The notes beneath the pieces are model-generated. The model saw nothing but the letters and a program-made list of their open reading frames with translations. It had not been told where the DNA came from and ran no database searches. The position numbers and the translations under genes are program-made. Shown here in pieces: positions 23,867 to 32,841 of a stretch of DNA of 64,000 nt. Source of the stretch: Mucilaginibacter gossypiicola (GTDB lineage: Bacteria; Bacteroidota; Bacteroidia; Sphingobacteriales; Sphingobacteriaceae); contig NZ_FOCL01000016.1 in the NCBI RefSeq assembly GCF_900110105.1, positions 62,001 through 126,000 of the forward strand, in the 5' to 3' direction. Numbering within the stretch: the first letter of the stretch is position 1; every line of letters starts with the position of its first letter.

Positions 23867-24868
23867 TCAGGGCGCTTCGCTAAATTCTTCATCCACACTT
23901 TCGCGCAGATCATATAACAGCCATTGCTTACCTGCAATCGACCTTGTTTTTGATTGCAGTAGTTTAATGAAATCATTAACGCCTACAGGTTCGTTGCCGT
24001 TGCCATGGATAAGCACAATACTGCCGTTTGGCGGTTGCTGACCTTTGGCCAGCCAGGCATCAGTACCAACCGGGATCAGGCCGAAATTGGTGATCTGGTA
24101 TACCAGCTGCTGATCAGACACGAGACCGGGGAAGCGGAAAAATACTGACGGCAACAAGCCGTTTCGCAGCATGGCTTGCTCTGTTTCCAGTACTTCGTAA
24201 TTGATGTCTGTACCTGGCTCCAGCAAAAAGTTTTCTTTAAGCGGGGCTTTCAGGCTTACCCTATGATTGAAGGAATGGTTGATCCAGGTGATGTAGATCT
24301 CATGGTTGGCCTGCATTTGTTTAAGCCAGGCCAGATCCTGCGGGTGCTGACGCATCCAGATACCGGTTACCGAAAGCGCGATAGGAACCGGGCGCTCCAC
24401 CTTTTTAAATTCGGTAAAAATATCAGTGAAAATGCGCTTATCCAGCGGGCGGTGCGATGGGCATAGATCGGCAGTGAGGCTGATGCCTGTTTGTTTGGGG
24501 ATACCGCTTTCGATCCCAGCATCCTGAATATTGATCGACTGTTTTTCGGCTTTACTGAGCGCTTTTTGATAGGGCGTACTTTTAAAAAACTCACGCGCCT
24601 GCTCCATCGTCATGGGCTTGATCTGGTAAAAACTGCTTTCATTTATTTTAGTTTCCAGCGTTTGCGGGTTCACCATCAACAGGTAATTACGGCCCTCGTT
24701 ATCAAAGCGGCGAAGGATCATCCAATCCTGCGGATAATTGTGTGCCCAACCGTAGTAAACTTTATATTTCTCTATTCTGCGGTAGATGGTTTGTGCTGAT
24801 GCCTTATTAATAAAGACAACGAAGCAGAAAAATAGGGTAGGTATTAATTTAATTACTGTTTTGTTCAT
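23867..24868 (-). CDS. Polysaccharide-deacetylase-like secreted protein
   Basis: 333 residues from MNKTVIKLIPTLFF, with a signal peptide ending near SAQ. The catalytic NodB-like order is recognisable in divergent form: SLTADLCPS (motif 1 region with Asp), HSFNHR (motif 2, H-x3-H), FFRFPG (motif 3) and VLIHGN (motif 5). The N-terminal region contains tyrosine-rich sequence not typical of the family. The frame is open 11 codons further upstream (24901). The chosen start overlaps the preceding minus-strand gene by 20 nt, so the two are probably co-transcribed. The substrate is unknown; motif 1 deviates from the usual TFDD, so activity is not certain. Confidence 0.75.
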   Translation of the reverse strand: MNKTVIKLIPTLFFCFVVFINKASAQTIYRRIEKYKVYYGWAHNYPQDWMILRRFDNEGRNYLLMVNPQTLETKINESSFYQIKPMTMEQAREFFKSTPYQKALSKAEKQSINIQDAGIESGIPKQTGISLTADLCPSHRPLDKRIFTDIFTEFKKVERPVPIALSVTGIWMRQHPQDLAWLKQMQANHEIYITWINHSFNHRVSLKAPLKENFLLEPGTDINYEVLETEQAMLRNGLLPSVFFRFPGLVSDQQLVYQITNFGLIPVGTDAWLAKGQQPPNGSIVLIHGNGNEPVGVNDFIKLLQSKTRSIAGKQWLLYDLRESVDEEFSEAP

Positions 24869-25367
24869 GAGGTTTTGCATTCCAGTTTTTTCCGGTAACA
24901 AAAGTAGCGGCGACTAATATCAGCATAAAAACAATCACAACAACTGGTGTATAAAGCTTTACATTTTTAACAATTAATGAATAATCTTTTAGTCGGCTTT
25001 CTATATCGGGTGTAGCCTTTGGTAAAGCTGATAGGGAAGGTGGAACTGTCCACCCTGGTTGCGGTAGGTTTTTTATGAATATCGACAAAGGATATAACCA
25101 AACAAGCAATAGGAAGTTGCTTGTTACGAGTATCAGGTTTTGGAATCGCCGTTTATACCCTGCAAGTCCTTCCTTGATAAGATAAATTAGTGTTAAGAGC
25201 AAGCTCGAAATCGGCAATATGAGGGTTGAGGGAGCCATAATAAAATAACTATCATGCAACTGAACGTCGATGATTGTCTTGTTCGTTAACAATTTTAAAG
25301 TCAGCCATGTTGTCGCGATGGTGGTGACTACTATCAATAACTCAATAACAATTTGTTTAGGCTTCAT
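24849..25367 (-). CDS. Small membrane protein with a cytochrome-oxidase-like HDSYF motif
   Basis: 172 residues with about four membrane segments (near 8-26, 43-62, 77-97 and 138-158). Residues 33-44 read IDVQLHDSYFIM, which resembles the conserved D-V-x-L-H-D-T-Y-x-V stretch of heme-copper oxidase subunit I; the two histidines that follow in the real subunit are absent. I do not know a function. It overlaps the deacetylase-like gene by 20 nt and is divergent from pdxJ with only 55 nt between the starts. Confidence 0.75.
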   Translation of the reverse strand: MKPKQIVIELLIVVTTIATTWLTLKLLTNKTIIDVQLHDSYFIMAPSTLILPISSLLLTLIYLIKEGLAGYKRRFQNLILVTSNFLLLVWLYPLSIFIKNLPQPGWTVPPSLSALPKATPDIESRLKDYSLIVKNVKLYTPVVVIVFMLILVAATFVTGKNWNAKPHEQNSN

Positions 25368-25410
25368 GACCTAAAGTTAAATATATCGGGCATTTTATCT
25401 AAATGATATA

Positions 25411-25418
25411 TAACTTTG
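25411..25418 (+). promoter_or_regulatory. -7 box of pdxJ, close to the start codon
   Basis: TAACTTTG ends 4 nt before the ATG at 25423. If it is used, transcription starts at or within a few bases of the start codon, giving a leaderless or nearly leaderless mRNA. Confidence 0.45.
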
Positions 25419-25422
25419 AAAT

Positions 25423-26154
25423 ATGACCCGTCTATCTGTCAATATCAACAAAATAGCCACGCTGCGTAATTCGCGCGGTGGTAATAATCCTGACCTGATC
25501 CAGGTTGCCAAAGATTGCGAACGTTTTGGTGCGCAGGGAATAACCGTACATCCACGGCCCGATGAACGCCACATCCGTTATAACGATGTATTTGAGCTCA
25601 AGAAAATCGTCACTACCGAGTTTAATATCGAGGGTAATTGCCAGGAGCAAAAATTTATCGATCTGGTGCTGGCTAATAAGCCCGAGCAGGTTACTCTGGT
25701 ACCCGATGTTTTGGGACAGATCACCTCAAATCATGGCTGGGATACCATCACCAACTATCATTATTTAAAAGATATGATAGCGGTATTTAAAGATGCCGGC
25801 ATCCGGGTTTCTATTTTTGTTGACCCTATCCCTGCAATGGTTGAAGGGGCCGCCAAAACCGGTACCGATCGTGTAGAGCTTTATACCGAGGGTTATGCCA
25901 CTCATTTTCCGCAGGGAAAAGAACTGGCTATTGCTCCGTATATTGAGGCAGCAAAAGTGGCGCAACAGGCAGGCTTGGGCCTTAACGCAGGGCACGACCT
26001 GGATTTACATAACCTGAAATATTTTGCCGAAAATATACCCGGTCTGCTCGAAGTAAGCATTGGTCATGCCCTGGTTAGCAATGCCTTGTACTATGGTTTA
26101 GAAAACACCATCCAAATGTACCTGAGGCAATTATCGTTAACGGATAATGCTTAA
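25423..26154 (+). CDS. pdxJ: Pyridoxine 5'-phosphate synthase
   Basis: Condenses 1-deoxyxylulose-5-phosphate with 3-amino-2-oxopropyl phosphate in the DXP-dependent route to vitamin B6; cytoplasmic TIM barrel. 243 residues, full family length. Recognisable: RLSVNINKIATLRN (residues 3-16), GITVHPRPDERHI (about 39-51), EGNCQ (about 70), GLNAGHDL (about 185-192) and the C-terminal SIGHALVS. Its last 18 bp overlap the 3' end of the convergent large T9SS cargo gene. Confidence 0.95.
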   Translation: MTRLSVNINKIATLRNSRGGNNPDLIQVAKDCERFGAQGITVHPRPDERHIRYNDVFELKKIVTTEFNIEGNCQEQKFIDLVLANKPEQVTLVPDVLGQITSNHGWDTITNYHYLKDMIAVFKDAGIRVSIFVDPIPAMVEGAAKTGTDRVELYTEGYATHFPQGKELAIAPYIEAAKVAQQAGLGLNAGHDLDLHNLKYFAENIPGLLEVSIGHALVSNALYYGLENTIQMYLRQLSLTDNA

Positions 26155-28491
26155 GCTACCTGATAATAAGCCACAGCCCGAGCTTAGGTTAATGATATAA
26201 TAATAGCTGCCCGTGGGTAATGGTTTGCCATTATAGGTGCCGTTAAACGGGTGGCTGTACCCTATGGAGTTAAAAATGTTTTTGCCATACCGGTTAAATA
26301 TTTTTACGGTTGCCGCCGGATAGTTCTCCATGCCTGCTATCTGCCAGTAATCATTTACGCCATCATTATTGGGGGTAATTACATTGGCAATATTGAGGTT
26401 TGAAAGGCCCACGCTTACATCAACCTTTGTGCGGGTGCTTTCACAGGCGTTACTAAAACGGCTTATATAATAGCTCCGGTTGGCGGTAACGTTCACTTTA
26501 AATTTACCATTGGGTTCCTCATCAAGCGGAGTAGTACTGGTTTCACTATCATAAAGCCTGTAGGTTGACGTTGCCACCGGGTTACTTACAGGTATTATCG
26601 TTTCCCCGGGGCCACATAACTGAAAGCTGCTTATCACCGGCGGATCGAGAACAAGCTCCTGGTTAAGCAGGGTAACGTGGTAAGGTACTGCACAACCATC
26701 CGGATCTATGGTGAGGGTATATGTTCCGCCGGGAAGCCCGTCAATATCCAGTGTGTTGCGTATTACCTCCCCGGCCTCATTTGTCCACCTTAATGGTGGT
26801 GTAGTACCATTGGTATTAATTAGTTTTAAGTTACTAATGCTTCCGTTGGCTGCATCGCACGATGCATTTACTTTTTGAAGCCCTGAATCATCTACACCGG
26901 GATTTGAGCTGGTTAAGGTTACCGGAATAGATTTGGCAAAACAATTTCCGTTATAACATTTGGCGTAATAAGTTCCAACACCAACCCCCTCCAGTTTAGG
27001 GCCGCCGGATTGTACCAATTGGTCCTGCTCATTAAACCAGTCAACCCCGATAACATTTTTTAAGTTTTGCAGGGTAATTGATCCGTTATTTTTGAAGCAG
27101 GTTGGATTGACTTTGATATAATCGGCGGCAGATGTTGAAATCACCGGCTGGGTATATTCAGACGAGCTGTTATTAAGTGTGGCGTTGGCCACCATTTTTT
27201 TATTATGCAGATCGCCGGTAAATTTCCAGTTACCCGCCGCGTCAGCAGTAATTGTGGTAAGGTATTGTACCGGGTTGCAAACCGAGCAGTCTGTATTGTC
27301 ATTATAAATATAAACGGCAGCTCCGGGCGATGCAGTTCCTGAAAATTCGGCGGCGCTGTTTACAAGCACGTTAATATTAGGGATGGCTGTGCCGCTTGAT
27401 ATAAGGTATGGTGTTGTATTACATGAGATGCTGTTTTTAGCTATAGTAATATTGGTTGACTCGACAGCGTAAAATGCGCCGCCATCATTGCTAAAAATGT
27501 TGCCATCATTAATATTGTTATTGCCTATTAAAGCATTGTTGCACTTAAATAATGACATACCCGAATTGCCCTGTATACTACTTTGTTTGTTACGTATAAA
27601 AGTGAACCCGTTTACAGATACAAACTGGAATGTTGTAGCGCAGAAATCATTGTCGGTTACCTGCGTGTTGCTTCCCTGAAAGTGTAAAAGAATTGAAGCT
27701 CCTCCACGGTTATCCTGGCCGTTTACATCAAGTGAAAGCGAGTTGTTGATAAACCTGTTATCGATCCCGTTCAGGGCTATTGCAGTAGCAAAATAGTTTC
27801 TTTCTTTTAAGGCGGAGCCACCCACCAAAGAGTTATCGGCAGTTATGTCAAGTGCGTACCCTAACTCAACAACATTTGTTCCTGATTCATCATAACCAAT
27901 AAAGTTTGATTGGATATTGATATTATCATTGTTCTTTGAGTCGGTTAACGAGTTGGTACCGCAATAAATACCATAGATGTTATCGCAAAAAACATTTCCT
28001 TTATCTGGTGCCCCTATGGTGATGTTGCTACAATCATAAGCCGATATAGCAGTGAAAAGCAGGTTGCCGTTAAAGTTTGTGAGTTTGCTGCTGTAACCTT
28101 TTATGCATAAGCCATAGATCTCCACATTAGTAACTTCGGTCATCAACAGGGCAGCTGCTTTAGTGCCGGGGAAGGTATAGCTGATATCGGGTATGATGTA
28201 AACCCTGGCGTCACTTTTACCGAGTTTGGCCGTAGGTTGCGTGCTGCCGTCGATAATTAAATTTGACGTAACCTCGGGGAGCTGGGTAAAAAGTGCTATG
28301 GTCACGCTACCCGGCAGGTTAAAATTAATAACATCCTGCTGAACTGTACCGTTGGCTGCTGCTTTGGTAAGGGCATCACGCAATGTGCCCGGTCCGGTAT
28401 CGGCATTACTTGTAACCGTAAATACAGTTGCCATAGCGCGCGAACCGGCCAGTGCCAGGAATAACGTAAACAGCAACAACCGGTGTTTCAT
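26137..28491 (-). CDS. Large secreted beta-helix protein with T9SS type B C-terminal domain
   Basis: 784 residues exported by Sec and then the type IX system. Order: signal peptide (ending about SRAMA), a right-handed beta-helix region starting with TVTSNADTGPGTLRDALTKA (about 25-370), an Ig-like segment (SGTASPGAAVYIY, about 385-430), two Cys-containing modules resembling SprB repeats (about 450-600), a further beta domain, and the gliding-motility-type C-terminal domain from ITPNNDGVNDYW (about 702) to the end. The C-terminal domain is the type B (SprF/PorP-dependent) sorting signal. It probably acts as a surface adhesin or matrix protein. No porP/sprF partner is adjacent. Confidence 0.87.
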   Translation of the reverse strand: MKHRLLLFTLFLALAGSRAMATVFTVTSNADTGPGTLRDALTKAAANGTVQQDVINFNLPGSVTIALFTQLPEVTSNLIIDGSTQPTAKLGKSDARVYIIPDISYTFPGTKAAALLMTEVTNVEIYGLCIKGYSSKLTNFNGNLLFTAISAYDCSNITIGAPDKGNVFCDNIYGIYCGTNSLTDSKNNDNINIQSNFIGYDESGTNVVELGYALDITADNSLVGGSALKERNYFATAIALNGIDNRFINNSLSLDVNGQDNRGGASILLHFQGSNTQVTDNDFCATTFQFVSVNGFTFIRNKQSSIQGNSGMSLFKCNNALIGNNNINDGNIFSNDGGAFYAVESTNITIAKNSISCNTTPYLISSGTAIPNINVLVNSAAEFSGTASPGAAVYIYNDNTDCSVCNPVQYLTTITADAAGNWKFTGDLHNKKMVANATLNNSSSEYTQPVISTSAADYIKVNPTCFKNNGSITLQNLKNVIGVDWFNEQDQLVQSGGPKLEGVGVGTYYAKCYNGNCFAKSIPVTLTSSNPGVDDSGLQKVNASCDAANGSISNLKLINTNGTTPPLRWTNEAGEVIRNTLDIDGLPGGTYTLTIDPDGCAVPYHVTLLNQELVLDPPVISSFQLCGPGETIIPVSNPVATSTYRLYDSETSTTPLDEEPNGKFKVNVTANRSYYISRFSNACESTRTKVDVSVGLSNLNIANVITPNNDGVNDYWQIAGMENYPAATVKIFNRYGKNIFNSIGYSHPFNGTYNGKPLPTGSYYYIINLSSGCGLLSGSLSIIR

Positions 28492-28788
28492 GGTTGCGAT
28501 TTGGGCTTGAATGTTAGTTTATAATTAATTGGCAATAAATTGGTTGATATTGTCCGATAGTAAGTTACGATTTTGTTGGCAATAACGCTACAGTATCAAA
28601 TGAGTTGTTTGCTTCGCGAGGTCTGGGATTAATTTACCAATTAAAATAAGAGGTGGGAATTCTGGTGGTTACCTTATGATTGACAAGCTCCTCGAATGCA
28701 GGTTGCAGCTTTTGCCAGGAATAAAAAGAAAAATCGTGATAAAAAGTAAAACTCGCCTGCCCGTCATGTTTAGGTATTCACAAGCCAA
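28492..28788. other. Gene-free stretch between divergent genes
   Basis: Runs between the T9SS cargo gene and gcvP. No reading frame, glycine riboswitch-like structure or word repeat is evident. It leads into the dyad and promoter at 28789-28866. Confidence 0.4.
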
Positions 28789-28815
28789 AATGCATTTTTT
28801 CCCTGTAAATGCATT
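28789..28815. promoter_or_regulatory. Dyad upstream of the gcvP promoter
   Basis: AATGCATTT (28789-28797) and AAATGCATT (28807-28815) are exact complements 9 nt apart, ending about 20 nt before the -33 element. A possible operator or small fold; no regulator is known to me for it. Confidence 0.4.
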
Positions 28816-28835
28816 GTCAATATCATATTAGCTAA

Positions 28836-28866
28836 TTGTTACTCAATTTGTAAAATCGTACCTTTG
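28836..28866 (+). promoter_or_regulatory. gcvP promoter
   Basis: TTG at 28836-28838, 20 nt spacer, TACCTTTG at 28859-28866: good -33/-7 match. The leader is about 25 nt. Confidence 0.7.
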
Positions 28867-28894
28867 CGGTAAATTTAAGAGGGACGATTAATTC

Positions 28895-31786
28895 ATGAAG
28901 TTGAATACAACCTATCAGGAGCAGTTTCAGTCGAGGCACATTGCTCCAAGTGCGGCCGACACGGCCAAAATGTTAAAAACCATCGGTGTAAGTACGCTGG
29001 ATGAATTAATAGGGCAAACAATACCGCAAAAGATCAGGCTTACCAAACCGCTTAACCTGCCCGCAGCAAAAAGCGAGTTCGATTACCTGAACACGTTAAA
29101 GCAAACTGCTTCAAAAAACAAAGTTTTCAAGTCGTTCATTGGTAAAGGTTACTATGATGTAATTGTACCCGGCGTTATCCAGCGTAACATTCTTGAAAAT
29201 CCCGGATGGTATACACAGTATACCCCATACCAGGCCGAAATTGCACAAGGCCGTTTGCAGGCTTTGTTAAATTTCCAAACCATGGTTATTGACCTTACAG
29301 GTATGGAGATTGCCAATGCTTCATTGCTTGACGAGGGTACAGCTGCTGCCGAAGCTATGTTTATGCAATACACCTTGCGTAAAAATAACAACGCCAACGT
29401 TTTCTTCGTTTCGGAAGAAGTGTTTCCCCAAACTATTGATATCTTAAAAACCCGCTCGGAGCCTTATGGCATTGAGCTAAGAATAGGCGACCACCGTACC
29501 GTTGAATTAACCGACGATATGTTTGGCGCCATTGTGCAATACCCTGCAGGTGATGGCGCGGTTTATAACTACGCCGACTTTGCTGCAAAAGGTCACGAAA
29601 AAGGTATTAAACTTACCGTTGTTGCCGATATCATGAGTCTTGCCCTGTTAACGCCTCCGGGCGAATGGGGTGCCGACATCGTAGTTGGTTCATCGCAACG
29701 TTTTGGTGTGCCAATGGGCTTTGGTGGCCCGCACGCCGCTTTCTTTGCAACTAAAGAAGAATACAAACGCTCTATCCCCGGCCGTATCATCGGTGTTACT
29801 ATCGATAGTGCAGGTAATTACGCCTTGCGTATGGCCCTGCAAACCCGCGAGCAGCACATCCGCCGTGATAAAGCTACTTCAAATATCTGTACCGCTCAGG
29901 CATTATTGGCTATCATGGCCGGTATGTATGCCGTGTATCATGGTCCGGATGGTATTAAAGCGATTGCCGAAAGGATCCACGGGTTAGCGGTATTAACAGC
30001 TAAAACTTTAGGTCAGCTTGGTTATGAGCAACTGAACGGATCATACTTTGATACTGTTAAGTTTGATGTAGCACATCTTGCTGGCCCTATCCATTCTGAA
30101 GCGTTGAATAATGAGATGAACCTGAACTATGAAGGTTCAATAGTTACTATCTCTATCGACGAAACAACTTCAGTTGAGGATATCAAAACCATTGTAAGGT
30201 TTTTTGCCAAAGTAAAAGGCAAAACCATTAATGATGTTGATTTCGACGGTATCAACGCCAATCTTGAAACCGTTATCCCAACCGAGCTTCAGCGTACTTC
30301 GGCTTATTTAACGCATAGTCTGTTCAATACCCATAGGTCTGAGCATGAAATGCTGCGTTACATCAAATCATTAGAGGCAAAAGATCTTTCGCTTTGTCAC
30401 TCGATGATAGCATTAGGTTCATGTACCATGAAACTGAATGCTACTACCGAAATGGTACCTGTTACCTGGGCCGAATTCAGCAAAATTCACCCCTTTGCCC
30501 CAACCGATCAGGTTGGCGGTTATATGCAGTTATTTGATGAAATCAATAACTGGTTAAGCGAAATCACCGGTTTTGCAGCCATGAGCTTGCAGCCAAATGC
30601 CGGTGCACAGGGCGAATATGCAGGTTTAATGGTTATCCGCGCTTATCATTTGGATAGGGGCGATACCCACCGTAACATTGCTTTGATCCCTTCGTCTGCT
30701 CACGGTACCAACCCTGCATCAGCAGCTATGGCTGGTATGAAGATCGTAGTGGTAAAATGTGATGACAATGGTAACATCGATGTTGCCGATATGCGTGCCA
30801 AAGCCGAGCAGTATAAAAACGAGCTTTCATGTTTGATGGTTACTTACCCATCAACACATGGTGTGTTTGAAGAAAGCATCATTGAAATCTGCGAAATTAT
30901 TCATGAAAACGGCGGCCAGGTTTATATGGACGGCGCAAACATGAACGCACAGGTTGGTTTAACAAGTCCGGCTAATATTGGTGCCGACGTTTGTCACCTT
31001 AACCTGCATAAAACATTCTGTATCCCTCACGGTGGCGGTGGCCCTGGTATGGGCCCGATCGGTGTTGCAAAACATTTGGTTCCTTATCTGCCCGGTCACG
31101 CTGTGGTTGATATCGACAGGGGTAAATCAATACATGCTGTATCTGCAGCGCCATGGGGTTCGGCTTCTATCCTGATCATATCACATGCCTACATCGCTAT
31201 GATGGGTGCCGAAGGATTGACCAACGCCACACGTTACGCCATCCTGAATGCTAATTACATTAAAACAAGGCTGAAGGAACATTACCCGGTGTTGTACACA
31301 GGTGCCAATGGCCGTTGTGCACACGAAATGATACTGGATTGCCGCTCATTTAAATCGGCAGGTATTGAGGTAACTGATATCGCCAAACGCTTAATGGATT
31401 ATGGTTTCCATGCGCCAACTGTATCTTTCCCGGTAGCTGGTACCGTAATGATTGAGCCAACAGAATCTGAGCCTAAGCATGAGCTTGACCGTTTCTGCGA
31501 TGCCATGATCTCTATCCGCCATGAAATTGCTGATGTTGTTGATGGTTTATCTGACAAAATTAACAACCCGTTAAAAAATGCGCCTCATACTGTAGCTGTG
31601 ATTACCGGCAACGAATGGGAGCATCCTTATACCCGTCAAAAAGCGGCATTTCCGCTGCCTTATGTAGCTGCCAATAAATTCTGGCCTTCAGTAGGCAGGG
31701 TTAATGACACTTATGGCGATAGAACGCTGATCTGCTCATGCCCTCCACTTGAAGAGTATGAGTTTGAAGAAAGTGTAATAGAATAA
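28895..31786 (+). CDS. gcvP: Glycine dehydrogenase (decarboxylating), P protein
   Basis: Decarboxylates glycine and passes the aminomethyl group to the lipoyl H protein of the glycine cleavage system; PLP enzyme. 963 residues, i.e. the fused single-chain form joining the two halves that are separate in some bacteria. The PLP lysine is K706 in LHKTFCIPHGGGGPG; the N-terminal half shows RHIAPS (15-20) and TPYQAEIAQGR. The gcvH and gcvT genes are not in the window. It has its own promoter and a strong terminator. Confidence 0.97.
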   Translation: MKLNTTYQEQFQSRHIAPSAADTAKMLKTIGVSTLDELIGQTIPQKIRLTKPLNLPAAKSEFDYLNTLKQTASKNKVFKSFIGKGYYDVIVPGVIQRNILENPGWYTQYTPYQAEIAQGRLQALLNFQTMVIDLTGMEIANASLLDEGTAAAEAMFMQYTLRKNNNANVFFVSEEVFPQTIDILKTRSEPYGIELRIGDHRTVELTDDMFGAIVQYPAGDGAVYNYADFAAKGHEKGIKLTVVADIMSLALLTPPGEWGADIVVGSSQRFGVPMGFGGPHAAFFATKEEYKRSIPGRIIGVTIDSAGNYALRMALQTREQHIRRDKATSNICTAQALLAIMAGMYAVYHGPDGIKAIAERIHGLAVLTAKTLGQLGYEQLNGSYFDTVKFDVAHLAGPIHSEALNNEMNLNYEGSIVTISIDETTSVEDIKTIVRFFAKVKGKTINDVDFDGINANLETVIPTELQRTSAYLTHSLFNTHRSEHEMLRYIKSLEAKDLSLCHSMIALGSCTMKLNATTEMVPVTWAEFSKIHPFAPTDQVGGYMQLFDEINNWLSEITGFAAMSLQPNAGAQGEYAGLMVIRAYHLDRGDTHRNIALIPSSAHGTNPASAAMAGMKIVVVKCDDNGNIDVADMRAKAEQYKNELSCLMVTYPSTHGVFEESIIEICEIIHENGGQVYMDGANMNAQVGLTSPANIGADVCHLNLHKTFCIPHGGGGPGMGPIGVAKHLVPYLPGHAVVDIDRGKSIHAVSAAPWGSASILIISHAYIAMMGAEGLTNATRYAILNANYIKTRLKEHYPVLYTGANGRCAHEMILDCRSFKSAGIEVTDIAKRLMDYGFHAPTVSFPVAGTVMIEPTESEPKHELDRFCDAMISIRHEIADVVDGLSDKINNPLKNAPHTVAVITGNEWEHPYTRQKAAFPLPYVAANKFWPSVGRVNDTYGDRTLICSCPPLEEYEFEESVIE

Positions 31787-31796
31787 TCTTCAGCAA

Positions 31797-31826
31797 ACCC
31801 CCGCCATTTAGCGGGGGTTTTTGTTT
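31797..31826 (+). terminator. Intrinsic terminator of gcvP
   Basis: Perfect 8-bp stem ACCCCCGC (31797-31804) / GCGGGGGT (31811-31818) with a 6-nt loop and T-rich tail. Confidence 0.9.
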
Positions 31827-31844
31827 TATGTAAATTATTAAGAT

Positions 31845-32219
31845 ATGAGTTTAGATAATTCCGGTAGTAATTCAAAAGTCTCTCCTTTTAGTGGAGATTT
31901 AGAGGAGCTTATCGCTCCAACGCCTCAGCCTCCTTATTACGCAGTAATATTTACATCCTTGCGTACTCCTGGTGATGATGGCTATGGAGATATGGCCGTT
32001 GAAATGGAGACGCTTGCACGGCAGCAGAAAGGTTTCCTGGGTGTTGAATCGGCCCGTAACAATGTCGGAATAACGGTGTCTTATTGGCAATCGGAAGAGG
32101 CGATCAGGAATTGGAAAGCTAATGCCCGCCACCTGTTTGCCCAGCAACAGGGCCGCGATAAATGGTACCAGGCTTATAAGGTACGTATTTGCAAGGTTGA
32201 GCGTGATTATACTTTTTAA
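31845..32219 (+). CDS. ABM-domain (antibiotic biosynthesis monooxygenase-like) protein
   Basis: 124 residues. The domain starts at PYYAVIFTSLRT (about residue 26) and shows the dimeric alpha-beta barrel order with GFLGVESARN (about 64), the SYWQSEEAIRNWK helix (about 78-90) and a basic C-terminal strand. Relatives act as small heme or quinone oxygenases or as stress proteins; the substrate is not deducible. Residues about 11-23 are encoded by a sequence (31876-31912) that elsewhere in the window is intergenic. The true start could be downstream of it, although no Met occurs before the domain. Confidence 0.75.
   Translation: MSLDNSGSNSKVSPFSGDLEELIAPTPQPPYYAVIFTSLRTPGDDGYGDMAVEMETLARQQKGFLGVESARNNVGITVSYWQSEEAIRNWKANARHLFAQQQGRDKWYQAYKVRICKVERDYTF
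31876..31912 (+). repeat. Recurrent element inside the ABM-protein reading frame
   Basis: AAGTC...GGAGATTTAGAGGAGCTTAT closely matches the element at 39940-39983 just before the DoxX-like gene. It contains a CTCC...GGAG inverted pair around TTTTAGT. Here it is in frame and would encode part of the N-terminal tail. Confidence 0.6.
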
Positions 32220-32421
32220 AATACAATATTCAACGGTTAGTTTTTACATGGAGTTTCCTGTATTCTGATCTTTATTTAATTTTCCTGATTAAAATAAATA
32301 TCCTCTGTTATGGTTATTTAATTAAGTGTCGCGGAGATATTATTTATAGATTTACAACTAAAGGGAATATAACTTTTTAAATCAAGGCCTCGTATAAAGA
32401 TACAGCGCTTAAATTATAGAT

Positions 32422-32841
32422 ATGAATATTAACAATAAAGCCATTAGTGTATTACTGGTTGATGATGACGAGATAAATAACTTCATCTCCATAAAACTGA
32501 TAAAGAAAGCTTTACTTAATACGGAAATTATGGCTTGCCTGAACGGGAAATATGCTATTGAGCAACTTTCTGATATTCAGCGTAAAGACCCTAACAAACT
32601 GCCAGATTATATTTTACTTGATATTAATATGCCTATTATGAATGGCTGGGAATTTTTGGATGAGTATAAGCGCCTCAACCTCGACCCACTGGGCAAAAGC
32701 AAGATCTATATTATCTCATCATCGGTTTTTAGTAACGATATCAATAAAGCACGCTCATACCCACTGGTGAAAGATTTTATCTCCAAACCACTTAACGTTG
32801 AAAAAATAAAGGAACTATTTGAGGTTCCTACCGAGCATTAA
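32422..32841 (+). CDS. Single-domain response regulator (REC)
   Basis: 139-residue stand-alone receiver domain. Acidic pocket D14-D16 (VDDDE), phospho-acceptor D67 (LLDINMP), conserved Ser in IISSS (about 96) and Lys in ISKPL (about 122) are all present, so it should accept phosphate from a histidine kinase. It has no output domain and no kinase nearby; lone receivers act as phosphate shuttles or protein-protein switches. Its stop codon overlaps the stop of the convergent hydrolase gene by 4 bp. Confidence 0.9.
   Translation: MNINNKAISVLLVDDDEINNFISIKLIKKALLNTEIMACLNGKYAIEQLSDIQRKDPNKLPDYILLDINMPIMNGWEFLDEYKRLNLDPLGKSKIYIISSSVFSNDINKARSYPLVKDFISKPLNVEKIKELFEVPTEH

Noticed and set aside
28492..28894. 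Glycine riboswitch before gcvP
   Set aside because: No tandem aptamer-like structure is visible; only a 9-bp dyad and a normal promoter.
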